A stretch of DNA of 64,000 bases from Alcanivorax sp. S6407. Lineage in GTDB: Bacteria > Pseudomonadota > Gammaproteobacteria > Pseudomonadales > Alcanivoracaceae. Of this stretch, positions 19,410-28,297 are shown piece by piece. The position numbers and the translations under genes are program-made. Position 1 is the stretch's first letter. Each line of letters opens with the position of its first letter. The notes beneath the pieces were generated by a model. The model had not been told where the DNA came from and made no database searches. It saw nothing but the letters and a program-made list of their open reading frames with translations. The stretch spans positions 62,001 to 126,000 of the forward strand of contig NZ_JALKBH010000004.1 in assembly GCF_023016115.1 (NCBI RefSeq), in the 5' to 3' direction.

Positions 19410-20336
19410 ATGAATGCCCCTGAACGCCAACAGCCCAGACACACCCTTCAGGCCCGTCGTGTGCAGTTCGATTTTGCTTCCACCCCACTGCACTGGCTCC
19501 GCGATGATCCCTTCTCCACCCATATCATCAACGGCATTCATATGCTGCTGCCCGCTGGTGAATTGTGGTTTTGCCGGGTGTACAACCAGGCCTTGCCGCT
19601 GGTGAAAGATGACACCCTCCGCGAGGACGTGGAGGGCTTTATCCGTCAGGAAGCGATTCACTCCCGCCAGCACACCCAGGCGCAGACCTATCTGCAAGCT
19701 CACGGCCTGAGCGTAAGCTTTGCAGAGCGGGCAGAATGGCTGTTTGGCACCTTTCTCGGTGAGGCGCCATTCGGTGTGAAATGGCTGCAACGAGAGTCCT
19801 GGAAAAAGCAGTGGCTGATCACCAGGGTGGGCCTGATTGCCGCCATTGAACACTTCACCGGTGTGCTCGGCCAGTGGGCCATGGATAACGAAAGCTGGGA
19901 GCTGAACGGCGATGCCACCATGGTGGATCTGTTCAAGTGGCACCTGGCCGAAGAGGTGGAACACCGCACTGTGGCTTACGACTTGTTCGAGCACCTGTGC
20001 AAGACAGAACTGGGGTTCTATGTGAGCCGTCAGGCACTGATGGCCATCGTGTTCCCCCTGTTTCTGCATTTCATCGCAGAAGGTGGCCGCCAGCTGGCCG
20101 GCCAGGATCCCGACCCCCGCGCCCGGCGTCTGGCGCGCATGCTGCTTCCCCAGGTGCTGGTGGAACTGCAGAAGGTGGGCAAGCAAACCCGTAACGTGCC
20201 GACCTTCGGCTTCCTGCTGAAAGCCACCGCCCGCTGGGTATCCCCGAACTTCCACCCGATCCATGAAGGTGACACGGAACAGGCGCTGGCGTATCTGGCA
20301 CGCTCACCGGCGGCACAAGCTGCGGCAATGGTGTGA
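19410..20336 (+). CDS. PF10118-type predicted metal-dependent hydrolase (ferritin-like)
   Basis: A 308-residue all-helical protein with paired carboxylate/histidine motifs that could bind a di-metal site: FIRQEAIHSRQH (~residues 73-84), IEHFTG (~148), and WHLAEEVEHRT (~177-187). This is the same family as the gene at 32878-33816, which shows the motifs IGQEAIHSKMH, IEHFTA and LEESEHKD. Members are annotated as metal-dependent hydrolases, but biochemical proof is thin. The start at 19410 has only a weak ribosome site (ACGAGA). The Fur-boxed receptor is divergent to it. Confidence 0.8.
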   Translation: MNAPERQQPRHTLQARRVQFDFASTPLHWLRDDPFSTHIINGIHMLLPAGELWFCRVYNQALPLVKDDTLREDVEGFIRQEAIHSRQHTQAQTYLQAHGLSVSFAERAEWLFGTFLGEAPFGVKWLQRESWKKQWLITRVGLIAAIEHFTGVLGQWAMDNESWELNGDATMVDLFKWHLAEEVEHRTVAYDLFEHLCKTELGFYVSRQALMAIVFPLFLHFIAEGGRQLAGQDPDPRARRLARMLLPQVLVELQKVGKQTRNVPTFGFLLKATARWVSPNFHPIHEGDTEQALAYLARSPAAQAAAMV

Positions 20337-20381
20337 GGAAAAAGCGGGTCGGACGTCCGCCCAAATCTTCACGATAACGAC

Positions 20382-20460
20382 TGTAGGAACGGCGCTTGAG
20401 CCGCGAAGCGATATGCGATGATTTACCAGTGCGCTTCGCGGCTCAAGCGCCGCTCCTACA
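20382..20460. repeat. REP-like inverted pair (BIME-type)
   Basis: TGTAGGAACGGCGCTTGAGC and following bases to 20411 are repeated in inverse complement at 20431-20460 with a single mismatch, around a ~20-bp centre. The motif GTAGGAGCGGC...GCCGCGAAG resembles REP sequences of Pseudomonas. It lies between the convergent PF10118 and amidase genes. No RAYT transposase is in the window. Confidence 0.8.
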
Positions 20461-20491
20461 ACACCGCCCAACGCCCTCTTCTCTGCATCCG

Positions 20492-21973
20492 CTACATCGG
20501 CACCCGATCAAACCACGGCGCCGCTTCTTCCAGCTGTGAGGCCAGCGCCAGCAGCTTGCCTTCGTCACCATGGGCACCGACAAACTGGGAGCCCAGTGGC
20601 AGGCCGGATTCGGTCCAGTGCAACGGCACTGACATGGCCGGCACCCCGGTGACGTTGGCGAACTGGGTGAAGGGCATGTACTTGAAGTTCTCCATGGCCA
20701 TGTCTTCGATCAGGCCGGTCTTCATCAGCAGTTTTTCCGCACCCACCTTCAACACCAGCTTGAGTGCTGCCTGCTGCAAAGAAGGGGTTGCCATGGCACC
20801 AATCCGGGCCGGCGGCATGGCGAGGGTTGGCGTCAGCCAGAAGTCATACTGTTCAAGGAAGGTATCCAGAGCGATCATGTAAAGCTGCCAGCGGGTCTGG
20901 CAGGCCACATACTCATTGGATGGCGTGGCCCGGCCGAAAGCGGCAATACCCAGAGTGTCCAGCTCGAAGCCTTCATCACCACAGCCGGTCAGGGCCTTCA
21001 CCTCATCCACCGACGCGGCACACTGGCCAAACCACACCGTCAGCCAATCCATGCACATCTGCTTGGCATCCATCTGCGGCTCGGCTTCTTCCACTTCATG
21101 ACCAAGATCACGCAGCAGCGCCACGGTCTTCTCCACCGCCTTCACCGCTTCCGCATCCACATCGGTTCCCAGTGGCGAGCGCGTCGAAAAGCCGATCCGC
21201 AAACGCCCCGGATTGCTTTTTGCTGCCACCGCATAGCGCTGCTCTGGCGGCGCGATATGAAACAGGCTGCCACGCTCATCGCCCTGAATGATGTCCAGGA
21301 GCAAGGCGCTGTCGCGCACCGAACGGGTCAAGGCATGATTCACCGCGATGCCATGCATGGCTTCAGTGAAGGTGGGACCCCAGGGAGTACGGCCGCGGCC
21401 GGGCTTGAGCCCGAACAAACCACAACAGGCAGCCGGGATACGGATACTGCCTCCGCCATCATTGGCGCCAGCAATGGGGACCACACCTGCGGCGACCATG
21501 GCCGCGGAACCGCCCGATGAACCGCCCGGGGTATGCTGGGGATTCCAGGGATTGCGGGCGGCACCAAAAGAGTCCGGCTCGGTAATCCCCTTGGCGCCGA
21601 ACTCCGGCGTATTGGTGCGACCGAACGGCACCAGACCGGCCGCTTTCCAGCGTGCCACCAGAGTAGAATCCTGATCGGCGCGGACATCATGGGTCTTGCG
21701 AGCCTTGTTGCCGCGATAATCCGGCTGCCCACCGATCTCCTGAAACAGATCTTTCACCAGCATCGGCACACCGGCCAGGGGACCAGAAAGGGATTCCCCT
21801 GCCCGCTTACGAGCCATGTCATAAAGAGGAATGATCAGGCCATTAAGTTGCGGGTTTACTGCTTCCGCTCTGTTGATGGCCACTTCCAGCAATTCTGCAG
21901 CGCTCACTTCACCCTTGCTGACCAGCTCAGCGAGGCCGATGGCATCAAACTTCCGGTATTCTTCGAATTTCAT
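20492..21973 (-). CDS. amidase (amidase signature family)
   Basis: A 493-residue serine amidase. The Ser-cisSer-Lys triad is visible: Lys in VPMLVKDLFQE (~residue 90), and the serines in GGSSGGSAAM and the NDGGGSIRIPA loop (~residues 150-180). The pattern is closest to the branch with 6-aminohexanoate-cyclic-dimer hydrolase-like and aryl-acylamidase-like proteins. GatA is unlikely, since no gatB/gatC flank it. The substrate is unknown. AGGAGC before ATG 21973 supports the start. Confidence 0.9.
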   Translation of the reverse strand: MKFEEYRKFDAIGLAELVSKGEVSAAELLEVAINRAEAVNPQLNGLIIPLYDMARKRAGESLSGPLAGVPMLVKDLFQEIGGQPDYRGNKARKTHDVRADQDSTLVARWKAAGLVPFGRTNTPEFGAKGITEPDSFGAARNPWNPQHTPGGSSGGSAAMVAAGVVPIAGANDGGGSIRIPAACCGLFGLKPGRGRTPWGPTFTEAMHGIAVNHALTRSVRDSALLLDIIQGDERGSLFHIAPPEQRYAVAAKSNPGRLRIGFSTRSPLGTDVDAEAVKAVEKTVALLRDLGHEVEEAEPQMDAKQMCMDWLTVWFGQCAASVDEVKALTGCGDEGFELDTLGIAAFGRATPSNEYVACQTRWQLYMIALDTFLEQYDFWLTPTLAMPPARIGAMATPSLQQAALKLVLKVGAEKLLMKTGLIEDMAMENFKYMPFTQFANVTGVPAMSVPLHWTESGLPLGSQFVGAHGDEGKLLALASQLEEAAPWFDRVPM

Positions 21974-22116
21974 GAATGCTCCTGCTCTCCCAACGTTGCC
22001 AAAAGTCGCACGGCAACAGCAGCCTTACTGTGGCATAGTCTGCCCTTCATAATGCGCCAATTAACGCTTCACCCTCTACACCGCAACAAAGATACAACGA
22101 ACTATCGGGAGAGAAG

Positions 22117-23127
22117 ATGAAAGCCATAGGATTCAATCAGCCCCGCAGCATTGATGACGTGCATGCCCTGGAAGACATCCAGCTGGATCTCCCCTCCCCT
22201 GGCCCTCGGGACCTGCTGGTATCGGTGCAGGCAGTGTCGGTAAATCCCATTGATACCAAATTGCGCCAGCGGCCTCTTGAGCAACCCGGCCACCGGGTAC
22301 TGGGCTTCGATGCCGCCGGGGTGGTGGAAGCCGTAGGCAGTGAAGTCACGGCATTCCAGAAAGGCGACCGGGTCTGGTATGCCGGTGCGGTGCAACGTCA
22401 GGGCAGCAATGCGGAGCATCAATGTGTGGATGAACGCCTGGTCGCCCGCAAGCCGGACAGCCTTGGCATGCAGGAAGCCGCTGCATTACCACTAACCGCG
22501 TTGACCGCCTGGGAAGCCCTGGAAGATCAGATGGGGTTTCGTCCCGGGGAATGCGAGGGCAAGACCCTGCTGGTGATTGGCGGGGCCGGCGGAGTCGGCT
22601 CCATCGCCATCCAGCTGGCGGCAAAACACTTTGGCCTGCGCGTGATTGCCACCGCAGGCCGGGAAACCTCTGCCAACTGGTGTGAAGCCATGGGCGCCCA
22701 TGCACTGGTGGATTATCGTCAGCCCATTGCCGAACAACTGGAAAAGCTGGGCGTGCCCCAGGTGGATGGCATCTTCATTACCCAGAACCTGGATGATTAC
22801 TGGCAGATGGCCTGCCAGGTCATCGCCCCGCTGGGCAACATCTGCGCCATTGTCGATGCCCGCGGCCCACTGGACCTGAACCCACTGAAACCGAAAAGCG
22901 CCCGCTTCAGCTGGGAGTTCATGTTCACCCGCGCCATGTTCGCCCAGGACATGCAGCGCCAAGGTGACATCCTCAAGCAGCTCAGCGAACTGGTGGATGC
23001 CGGCACTATCCAGACCACCCTCAGCGAAGGCCTGGGTCCGATCAATGCCGATAACCTGAAAGCCGCCCACAAGCGACTGGAAGAAGGGAACACGATTGGC
23101 AAGCTGGTATTGGCGGGCTGGGAATAG
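22117..23127 (+). CDS. zinc-type alcohol dehydrogenase-like / quinone oxidoreductase (MDR family)
   Basis: A 336-residue medium-chain reductase. The GroES-like N-terminal domain (VSVNPIDTKLRQ, VLGFDAAGVVEAVG) is followed by a Rossmann domain with LLVIGGAGGVGSIAIQLA (~residues 150-167), which binds NADPH. The structural-zinc cysteines of true alcohol dehydrogenases are absent, so it is probably a zinc-independent quinone oxidoreductase-like enzyme. GGGAGAG precedes ATG 22117. It is divergent from the amidase gene. Confidence 0.88.
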   Translation: MKAIGFNQPRSIDDVHALEDIQLDLPSPGPRDLLVSVQAVSVNPIDTKLRQRPLEQPGHRVLGFDAAGVVEAVGSEVTAFQKGDRVWYAGAVQRQGSNAEHQCVDERLVARKPDSLGMQEAAALPLTALTAWEALEDQMGFRPGECEGKTLLVIGGAGGVGSIAIQLAAKHFGLRVIATAGRETSANWCEAMGAHALVDYRQPIAEQLEKLGVPQVDGIFITQNLDDYWQMACQVIAPLGNICAIVDARGPLDLNPLKPKSARFSWEFMFTRAMFAQDMQRQGDILKQLSELVDAGTIQTTLSEGLGPINADNLKAAHKRLEEGNTIGKLVLAGWE

Positions 23128-23131
23128 GGGC

Positions 23132-23468
23132 AGCTACAAGCTGCAAGCTACAAGGCGCGGGCAAAGTCTGATGGTGTTGCAGGGTCGTGCCCGCGTCCAA
23201 GTTCTCGGCGCGGCTGAGGGCTGAGAAGCCACCTCCAGATTTCGGCTCGCGTTGTAGCTTGTAGCTTATAGCTTGCGCTGCTTCGCCTGCAGGCAGGCTC
23301 CTACGGATAAGAGCAGCTGCGAGCTGCCAGACGCGAGCAAGACTTCCCAATCCAGGGATGCCCTGCCCGCGACCCACGTTTGCGGCGCGGCTGAGGCGTT
23401 CAACATCACCGCCAGATTCCGTCCGCGTTGTAGCTTGAAGCTTGTAGCTTGCCCCTCGTAGCTCGTAG
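23132..23468. repeat. tandem-duplicated heptamer composite element, AAGCTAC subfamily (D1)
   Basis: Fills the 342-bp convergent gap. The left arm is GCTACAAGCTGCAAGCTACA (23132-23151). Inverse arms GTTGTAGCTTGTAGCTTATA (23253-23272) and GTTGTAGCTTGAAGCTTGTA (23427-23446) follow two successive related cores. Each core carries GCGCGGCTGAGG about 45-50 bp before GCGTTGTAGCTTG, and CCAGATT just before it. A REP-like piece GCCTGCAGGCAGGCTCCTAC (23286-23305) sits between the copies. The right arm touches the phytase stop codon. Confidence 0.82.
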
Positions 23469-23469
23469 C

Positions 23470-25353
23470 TCAAGGCTTCTCGAGCAACGCCTCGATATCC
23501 TTCCACGCTACGATCTTGTAGTTCTGCGGCGCATCCGGGAGGCGGTTGCGGCCGTCCTGGACTACCAGCAGGCCGCGGTCGTAGTCACCGCCCAGATCCA
23601 CAGAAGTCACTTCCAGTCCATCGGTTTCCGAGGCACCATCAATACCCGCTTGCGCGTTCATGCCGATGCGGAATTTGCCCACTACCTCGTACGGCGCGTC
23701 GGCGTCGAGGATCACGTAGCTGTTGTCGCCCTGACTGGACACCACCAGCCAGTTTCTGCCATCGCGCTGGTAAAGGGCCAGGCCTTCGATGTCATCCACC
23801 AGCACCTCACCGGCGGCCATGACTTCAGTGGCCTCGACGGGCTGATCGGCACCGGCAGCAAACACCCATACGGCGCGGTCCTCTTCCCCCACAAACAAGC
23901 GCTGACTTTGCTCGTCGGCCACACAGCCCTCCGGCTGGCTGGCCACCTGCAGCGTACGCACCCGCTCACCGGTAACCGTGTCACCGCCACTCAACAGCCA
24001 CTGCTCGATCACACCACTCTTGTCGTTGGCAAAGGCATGGATGCCCTGCTCATCCTGGTATAAACAGATGCCATAGATGTCCTGCATGTCTGTCAGGATC
24101 TGACTGGCTTCCTGCACCTGGCCATTGGCGGGATCAATCAGGAACACATGCAGACTGTTGTGATCCCGGTTGGTGGCCACGGCCACATCCCAGGTCCTGC
24201 CGGCAACGCTCAAGCCGTAACGCAGATCCACATTGTTCAGCCTGCCCACTTCCAGAAACTGGCGAGTGCGCCCTTGCAGGTCATACACGTACAAGCCGGC
24301 CTTCTTGTCAGTGCCCAGAATCAGACTTTGCTGCGGTGCCTTGCGGTTGATCCAGATAGCAGGATCATCGGCGGCGTCACCGAAGCGCTCCACGCTGTCA
24401 GTCTGGGCACTGGGTAGCACCACCGGCATTGCAGCGGCCACGTCAGAGGACAATGTCCAGGCCATGGTGGTACTGATTACGCCGCCGCCGCCATCATCCA
24501 GCACATACAAGGTCAGCCGCTCTTCATCACTGGCTACCACCAGGGTTTCCGGTTCTTCCAGATCCGGCACCACCACGCTGCGCTGCAGGGCGCCATCCGC
24601 GGTATACAGGTTCACCACCCCGGCCTCCTTGTCGATCAGCGCCACACCACCGGGCACCACCGTGACGCCGCTGGCATTTTCAGCAATATGGCCATGGGGA
24701 GCCAGCCGATCCAGCAGCTGGCGCTGCGCCTCCTGTTCCGGATCCGCGTTATAACGCCATAGCCCCAGAGATTCTTCAGCCACATAGAGGGTGCCGCTCA
24801 CGTCGTCCACCGCACAACTTTCCGCGCCTGCCGGCAACACCAGATGACGCACCGGCAACGCCTGATCTGCCGCACCAAGCAGCCACTGATCCGCGCCGCC
24901 ACGCTCATCCAGCACAAATACGGACAGCAGCGACTGGGCGTCACGATAAAGGCAGAAACCACTGATCTCGTAATCCGGCGCCGGCATGCGTTGCACTTCC
25001 TCAACGTCGCCGCCACTCATGTTGAACAGCACCGCCTGGTTGCTGTCTCGATCCACGCTGACCAGTTGAACCTGGCCACTGTCATTTACCCGCCCGGCCA
25101 GGCCTTCAAAGTTGCCGGCCCGCAGGGTCTTGCCATCAGCAACCAGATGGCCATTGTCTGCCACACTGATCACCGCCTGCTCACTGATCCACAGCCCCAG
25201 CGGGTTTCCCAGTGTCGTTTCCGGTTTCCACTGCATCACCGATGCTGCAACCGCTTGCTCTGCACTGTCAGACTGCTCGCTCTGACAGCCCGCCATCAGC
25301 ATGGACATTGAGCCGAGAACCAGCAGGGCCGGGATCATTCTGTTATTTCGCAT
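23470..25353 (-). CDS. beta-propeller 3-phytase lipoprotein, two propeller-like halves
   Basis: A 627-residue predicted lipoprotein (lipobox LMAGC, Cys ~22). The second half (~residues 310-627) is a beta-propeller phytase domain: FGDAADDPAIWINRK, GTDKKAGLYVYDLQG, NNVDLRYG, DIYGICLYQDEQG, EGCVADEQSQRLFVGEED, DDIEGLALYQRDG, SQGDNSYV and GIDGASETDGLEV. These carry the acidic calcium/phosphate ligands of the family. The first half shows similar blade motifs (EISGFCLYRD, ESCAVDDVSGTLYVAEES) but not the DDPAIW motif, suggesting a degenerate second propeller. It would release phosphate from phytate at the outer membrane. It follows a TonB receptor, separated by a terminator-like hairpin. Confidence 0.88.
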   Translation of the reverse strand: MRNNRMIPALLVLGSMSMLMAGCQSEQSDSAEQAVAASVMQWKPETTLGNPLGLWISEQAVISVADNGHLVADGKTLRAGNFEGLAGRVNDSGQVQLVSVDRDSNQAVLFNMSGGDVEEVQRMPAPDYEISGFCLYRDAQSLLSVFVLDERGGADQWLLGAADQALPVRHLVLPAGAESCAVDDVSGTLYVAEESLGLWRYNADPEQEAQRQLLDRLAPHGHIAENASGVTVVPGGVALIDKEAGVVNLYTADGALQRSVVVPDLEEPETLVVASDEERLTLYVLDDGGGGVISTTMAWTLSSDVAAAMPVVLPSAQTDSVERFGDAADDPAIWINRKAPQQSLILGTDKKAGLYVYDLQGRTRQFLEVGRLNNVDLRYGLSVAGRTWDVAVATNRDHNSLHVFLIDPANGQVQEASQILTDMQDIYGICLYQDEQGIHAFANDKSGVIEQWLLSGGDTVTGERVRTLQVASQPEGCVADEQSQRLFVGEEDRAVWVFAAGADQPVEATEVMAAGEVLVDDIEGLALYQRDGRNWLVVSSQGDNSYVILDADAPYEVVGKFRIGMNAQAGIDGASETDGLEVTSVDLGGDYDRGLLVVQDGRNRLPDAPQNYKIVAWKDIEALLEKP

Positions 25354-25371
25354 TGCCAGATTCCTTCAGAC

Positions 25372-25408
25372 AAAAAAAGGCCGGGGGTATCGCTCCCCCG
25401 ACCGGCCT
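25372..25408 (-). terminator. intrinsic terminator between the TonB receptor and phytase genes
   Basis: Read on the minus strand, AGGCCGGTCGGGGG-loop-CCCCCGGCC is followed by seven T. This is a canonical terminator directly after the receptor stop codon and before the phytase ribosome site. It would reduce phytase transcription relative to the receptor or act as an attenuator. Confidence 0.8.
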
Positions 25409-25410
25409 GA

Positions 25411-27918
25411 TTAAAGATTTTTCAGGGACAGACCCAGCTTGAAAGTGGGGCCGTATTCTTCATATTGGGCGTTGAACTTTTCCTTGCCGGTATAGGCGTA
25501 GAAAGGCTCGTCATTGATGTTGATCGCTTCGAAGGTGAGCTGCAGATCTTCAGTCAGGAAGTAGTGACCGTTGAAGTCCAGCTGCACATGATCGTCGGTG
25601 TAGATGTCATAGCGCTTGTCCAGCGGATCGCTCACTTCCTGCAGGAACTTGCCGGTGTAGTTGGCCGCCAGGCGCAGGCTCAAACGCTTGTCTTCGTAAC
25701 CGATCATCAGGTTGCCGGTGGTATCGGACTGACTGGGCAGGGCAATATCCCGGGCCACGGTGACACCGGTGTCCTCATCGAAGGCATCAATTTCTGCAGT
25801 GGAATCCACAAAGGTGGCGTTGGCCCCCATCAACAAACCATTGAACGGTGCGGGCAGGCTGCTGAACTGCTTGGACCAGTTCAGCTCCAGGCCGTAAAGG
25901 CTGGCATCGTTACCGTTTTCGAAGGTTTCCGCATCACTGAAGGTTTCGAAGCCCGGCGAGCCCCCCTTGTCAGTCAGGTAAGCGAAGTTCTTGATGTCCT
26001 TGTAGAAGGCAAAGGCAGACACTACACCGGCATGACCCATGTAATGCTCGATACCCAGATCCAGATTATTGGATTCCAGGGATTTCAGTTCCGGGTTACC
26101 GAAGCTGGCTTCATCACCATCGATTTCAAAGCCGGGAGACAGCTGCTCGAAAGTAGGGCGCACCACACTGCGGGTGAAGGCAGTACGCACCAGGGTGTCA
26201 TTGGTGAGCTGGTAGCGCAGATGCAATGCCGGCAGCCAGTGGTCTTCATCATCCCCGTAGTGACTCGGGGTGATAGTGCCGTTGTCATCACCAAAACCAT
26301 CCGCTTCAAATTCCAGCTTTTCATAACGCACACCGGTGAGAATGCGCAGTTGCTGAATATCCACGGTTCCCATCAGGTAGGCCGCCTGACGATCTTCCGA
26401 CATTTCGAAATCCTCGATGGCGGAATCCACGTCCTCAAACTGGCCGGCACCGGCGATCAGAGGATCGATGCTGCCTGAATTGATACCGGCGCCGAAATTG
26501 CCCAGCTCATAATCCACATCCGTGGCGAAATCGCTGAGCACACCGTCCGGCTCATAGGTCCAGACATTCACGTCGCTGTCCTTGTCACGCTGGCTGGCCT
26601 TGGCGCCAAACTTGATAGAGGCAGGATTGCTGTTCCAGTACAACTCGCGAGTGAAATCCAGTGCCACATCCACCTGCTTGTCCGTGGTCTTGCCTTCAGT
26701 GACCTCGATTTCATCCAGCTCGTAATTGCTGTTGTCGTAGAAACCGGTGGGATACAGGGCGGAAGGCTCACGGGTGCCAGTGAAACCGGCATCGGTGAAA
26801 TCACCGACGAACACCGTACTGTCTGCATGGCGCGGCTCATCTTCCTGGGCGGTGCTGTAGCCAATACGGAAATCAGTGGTCCAGTCGCCGGAGAAATGCT
26901 GCCCTCCCAGCACGAAGGACGATATATCCTGGGTTTCTTCCCGATCCTTCAACTCCTTCTCTACCTCGGCAATACCGGTCTGGCCTGGTTGCTGCGCAGC
27001 ATCGAAGGCAAAGATATTGGCCTGACGAATTTCTTCATCACGGAATTCACTATGCAGGGTGCGTAGATACAGGCTGGTGTCTTCACTGAGCAGATAGTCA
27101 AAGTTCAATGCCACACCGAGTCGTTCCCGGGTGATCATGTAGTCACGTTGCTCAAATTCTTCCAGGGCATTGTTGTCATCGAAATCCCAGGCGCCACCGG
27201 TTTCCACGTTATCGGAACCGAAGTCGCGCTTGCCCCAGCTGATGGCACCGGCCACCCCGAAGTTGTTGTTGCCGTCTCCCAGGGAGAACTGGTTGCTTCC
27301 GGCCACCGCCAGCTCGGGGCTGGTCTGGTCGGTATGCTGGTCATGGCTGGCGGCCGCACTGAGCGAGTAGAACAGGCCATCCCGGTCAAAGGCTGACAGG
27401 GTTTCCACTTCCACGGTCCCGCCAAGAGAGTTGGCGTCCATGTCCGGGGTCAGGGTTTTCACCACCGTCAGCGACTCGAGCAGATCCGCCGGGATCACAT
27501 CCAGCGCCACTGCACGACGTCCGGCTTCCGGGGCCGGCACCTGAATACCGTTGACGTTCACCGCGTTCAGATCCGGCGCCACACCACGCACACGCACGAA
27601 GCGCCCCTCGCCCTGATCCCGTTCGATGGATACGCCCGGCATACGCTGCAATGACTCGGACACATTGTTGTCCGGGAAGTCTCCGATATCATCGGCGCGA
27701 CTGGTCGATTCAATATTGTCGGCTTCACGCTGCTCGGTGAGCGCACGGTTGGTGCTGGCCGCCTGGCCGATCACTCGCACCGTTTCCAGCTCGTTGCTGG
27801 CTTCGGCGGTTTCCTCTGCATGTAGCTGACTGCAGGCCAGCGCCACCGCAGTGGCAAGCAGTGTCCTGGCGACAGGTGGAATGAAAGGTTTGCTAATGGA
27901 CTGCTTCTTGATGGACAT
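25411..27918 (-). CDS. TonB-dependent receptor linked to phytase
   Basis: An 835-residue TonB-dependent receptor with a signal peptide ending near LHAEE. The plug segments are NNVSESLQRMPGVSIERDQGEGRFVRVRG (split around its variable bases), GRRAVALDVIPADLLESLTV and NSLGGTVEVET. This is the pattern of the large receptor class often paired with carbohydrate or phytate use in marine and xanthomonad bacteria. The barrel ends LGLSLKNL. Being directly upstream of the phytase gene suggests import of phytate or inositol phosphates. ATG 27918 has GGGGGAT upstream, and a PhoB-like site lies 59 bp before it. Confidence 0.87.
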   Translation of the reverse strand: MSIKKQSISKPFIPPVARTLLATAVALACSQLHAEETAEASNELETVRVIGQAASTNRALTEQREADNIESTSRADDIGDFPDNNVSESLQRMPGVSIERDQGEGRFVRVRGVAPDLNAVNVNGIQVPAPEAGRRAVALDVIPADLLESLTVVKTLTPDMDANSLGGTVEVETLSAFDRDGLFYSLSAAASHDQHTDQTSPELAVAGSNQFSLGDGNNNFGVAGAISWGKRDFGSDNVETGGAWDFDDNNALEEFEQRDYMITRERLGVALNFDYLLSEDTSLYLRTLHSEFRDEEIRQANIFAFDAAQQPGQTGIAEVEKELKDREETQDISSFVLGGQHFSGDWTTDFRIGYSTAQEDEPRHADSTVFVGDFTDAGFTGTREPSALYPTGFYDNSNYELDEIEVTEGKTTDKQVDVALDFTRELYWNSNPASIKFGAKASQRDKDSDVNVWTYEPDGVLSDFATDVDYELGNFGAGINSGSIDPLIAGAGQFEDVDSAIEDFEMSEDRQAAYLMGTVDIQQLRILTGVRYEKLEFEADGFGDDNGTITPSHYGDDEDHWLPALHLRYQLTNDTLVRTAFTRSVVRPTFEQLSPGFEIDGDEASFGNPELKSLESNNLDLGIEHYMGHAGVVSAFAFYKDIKNFAYLTDKGGSPGFETFSDAETFENGNDASLYGLELNWSKQFSSLPAPFNGLLMGANATFVDSTAEIDAFDEDTGVTVARDIALPSQSDTTGNLMIGYEDKRLSLRLAANYTGKFLQEVSDPLDKRYDIYTDDHVQLDFNGHYFLTEDLQLTFEAININDEPFYAYTGKEKFNAQYEEYGPTFKLGLSLKNL

Positions 27919-27976
27919 CTTATCCCCCGGGCAATGCCCTGATGATTTGGCAATGCCGGCACCCTAAGGACAGCCC

Positions 27977-27994
27977 ATGTCACTTCTGTTACAG
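27977..27994 (-). promoter_or_regulatory. weak PhoB-box-like site upstream of the phytase-linked receptor
   Basis: On the minus strand CTGTAAC-AGAA-GTGACAT gives two units with the 11-bp PHO spacing, each matching 5 of 7 consensus bases. A further CTGTCCT (6 of 7) follows after a 10-bp step. The function of the downstream genes makes phosphate control plausible, but the match is much poorer than at ppk. Confidence 0.35.
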
Positions 27995-28067
27995 GGTTGC
28001 GGGAGAAGTACGTTTTCAAGGGCATCTGCCCGGGTTTTGAGCCAAACGCACCCGGGGAGAAATGATG

Positions 28068-28165
28068 GTCGGACGTCAGAGGTCGGAAGTCTGACGCCCA
28101 AAGCAGAACCTTCCACTATTGCTCGACGGGTTTTGACTTAAAGCGTCCGACCTCTGACGTCCGAC
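28068..28165. repeat. composite element with perfect 20-bp inverted arms
   Basis: 28068-28087 and 28146-28165 are exact inverse complements over 20 bp (GTCGGAC, GTCAGAG, GTCGGA heptamer-like units). The core is 58 bp. It lies in the 379-bp divergent gap between the TonB receptor and the GGDEF gene; the rest of the gap holds only their promoters and leaders. Confidence 0.8.
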
Positions 28166-28297
28166 TTTATTTCACCTCTCCTGAGCCAATCGCACCCCTT
28201 CCTGAAATTCGTGACAGCGGCCACAAACCGGGACCAGCTTCATCAAACTGACACAGCACTGCGGTAAAGCTGCAGCCAACAGGCAGGAGAAACCAAC

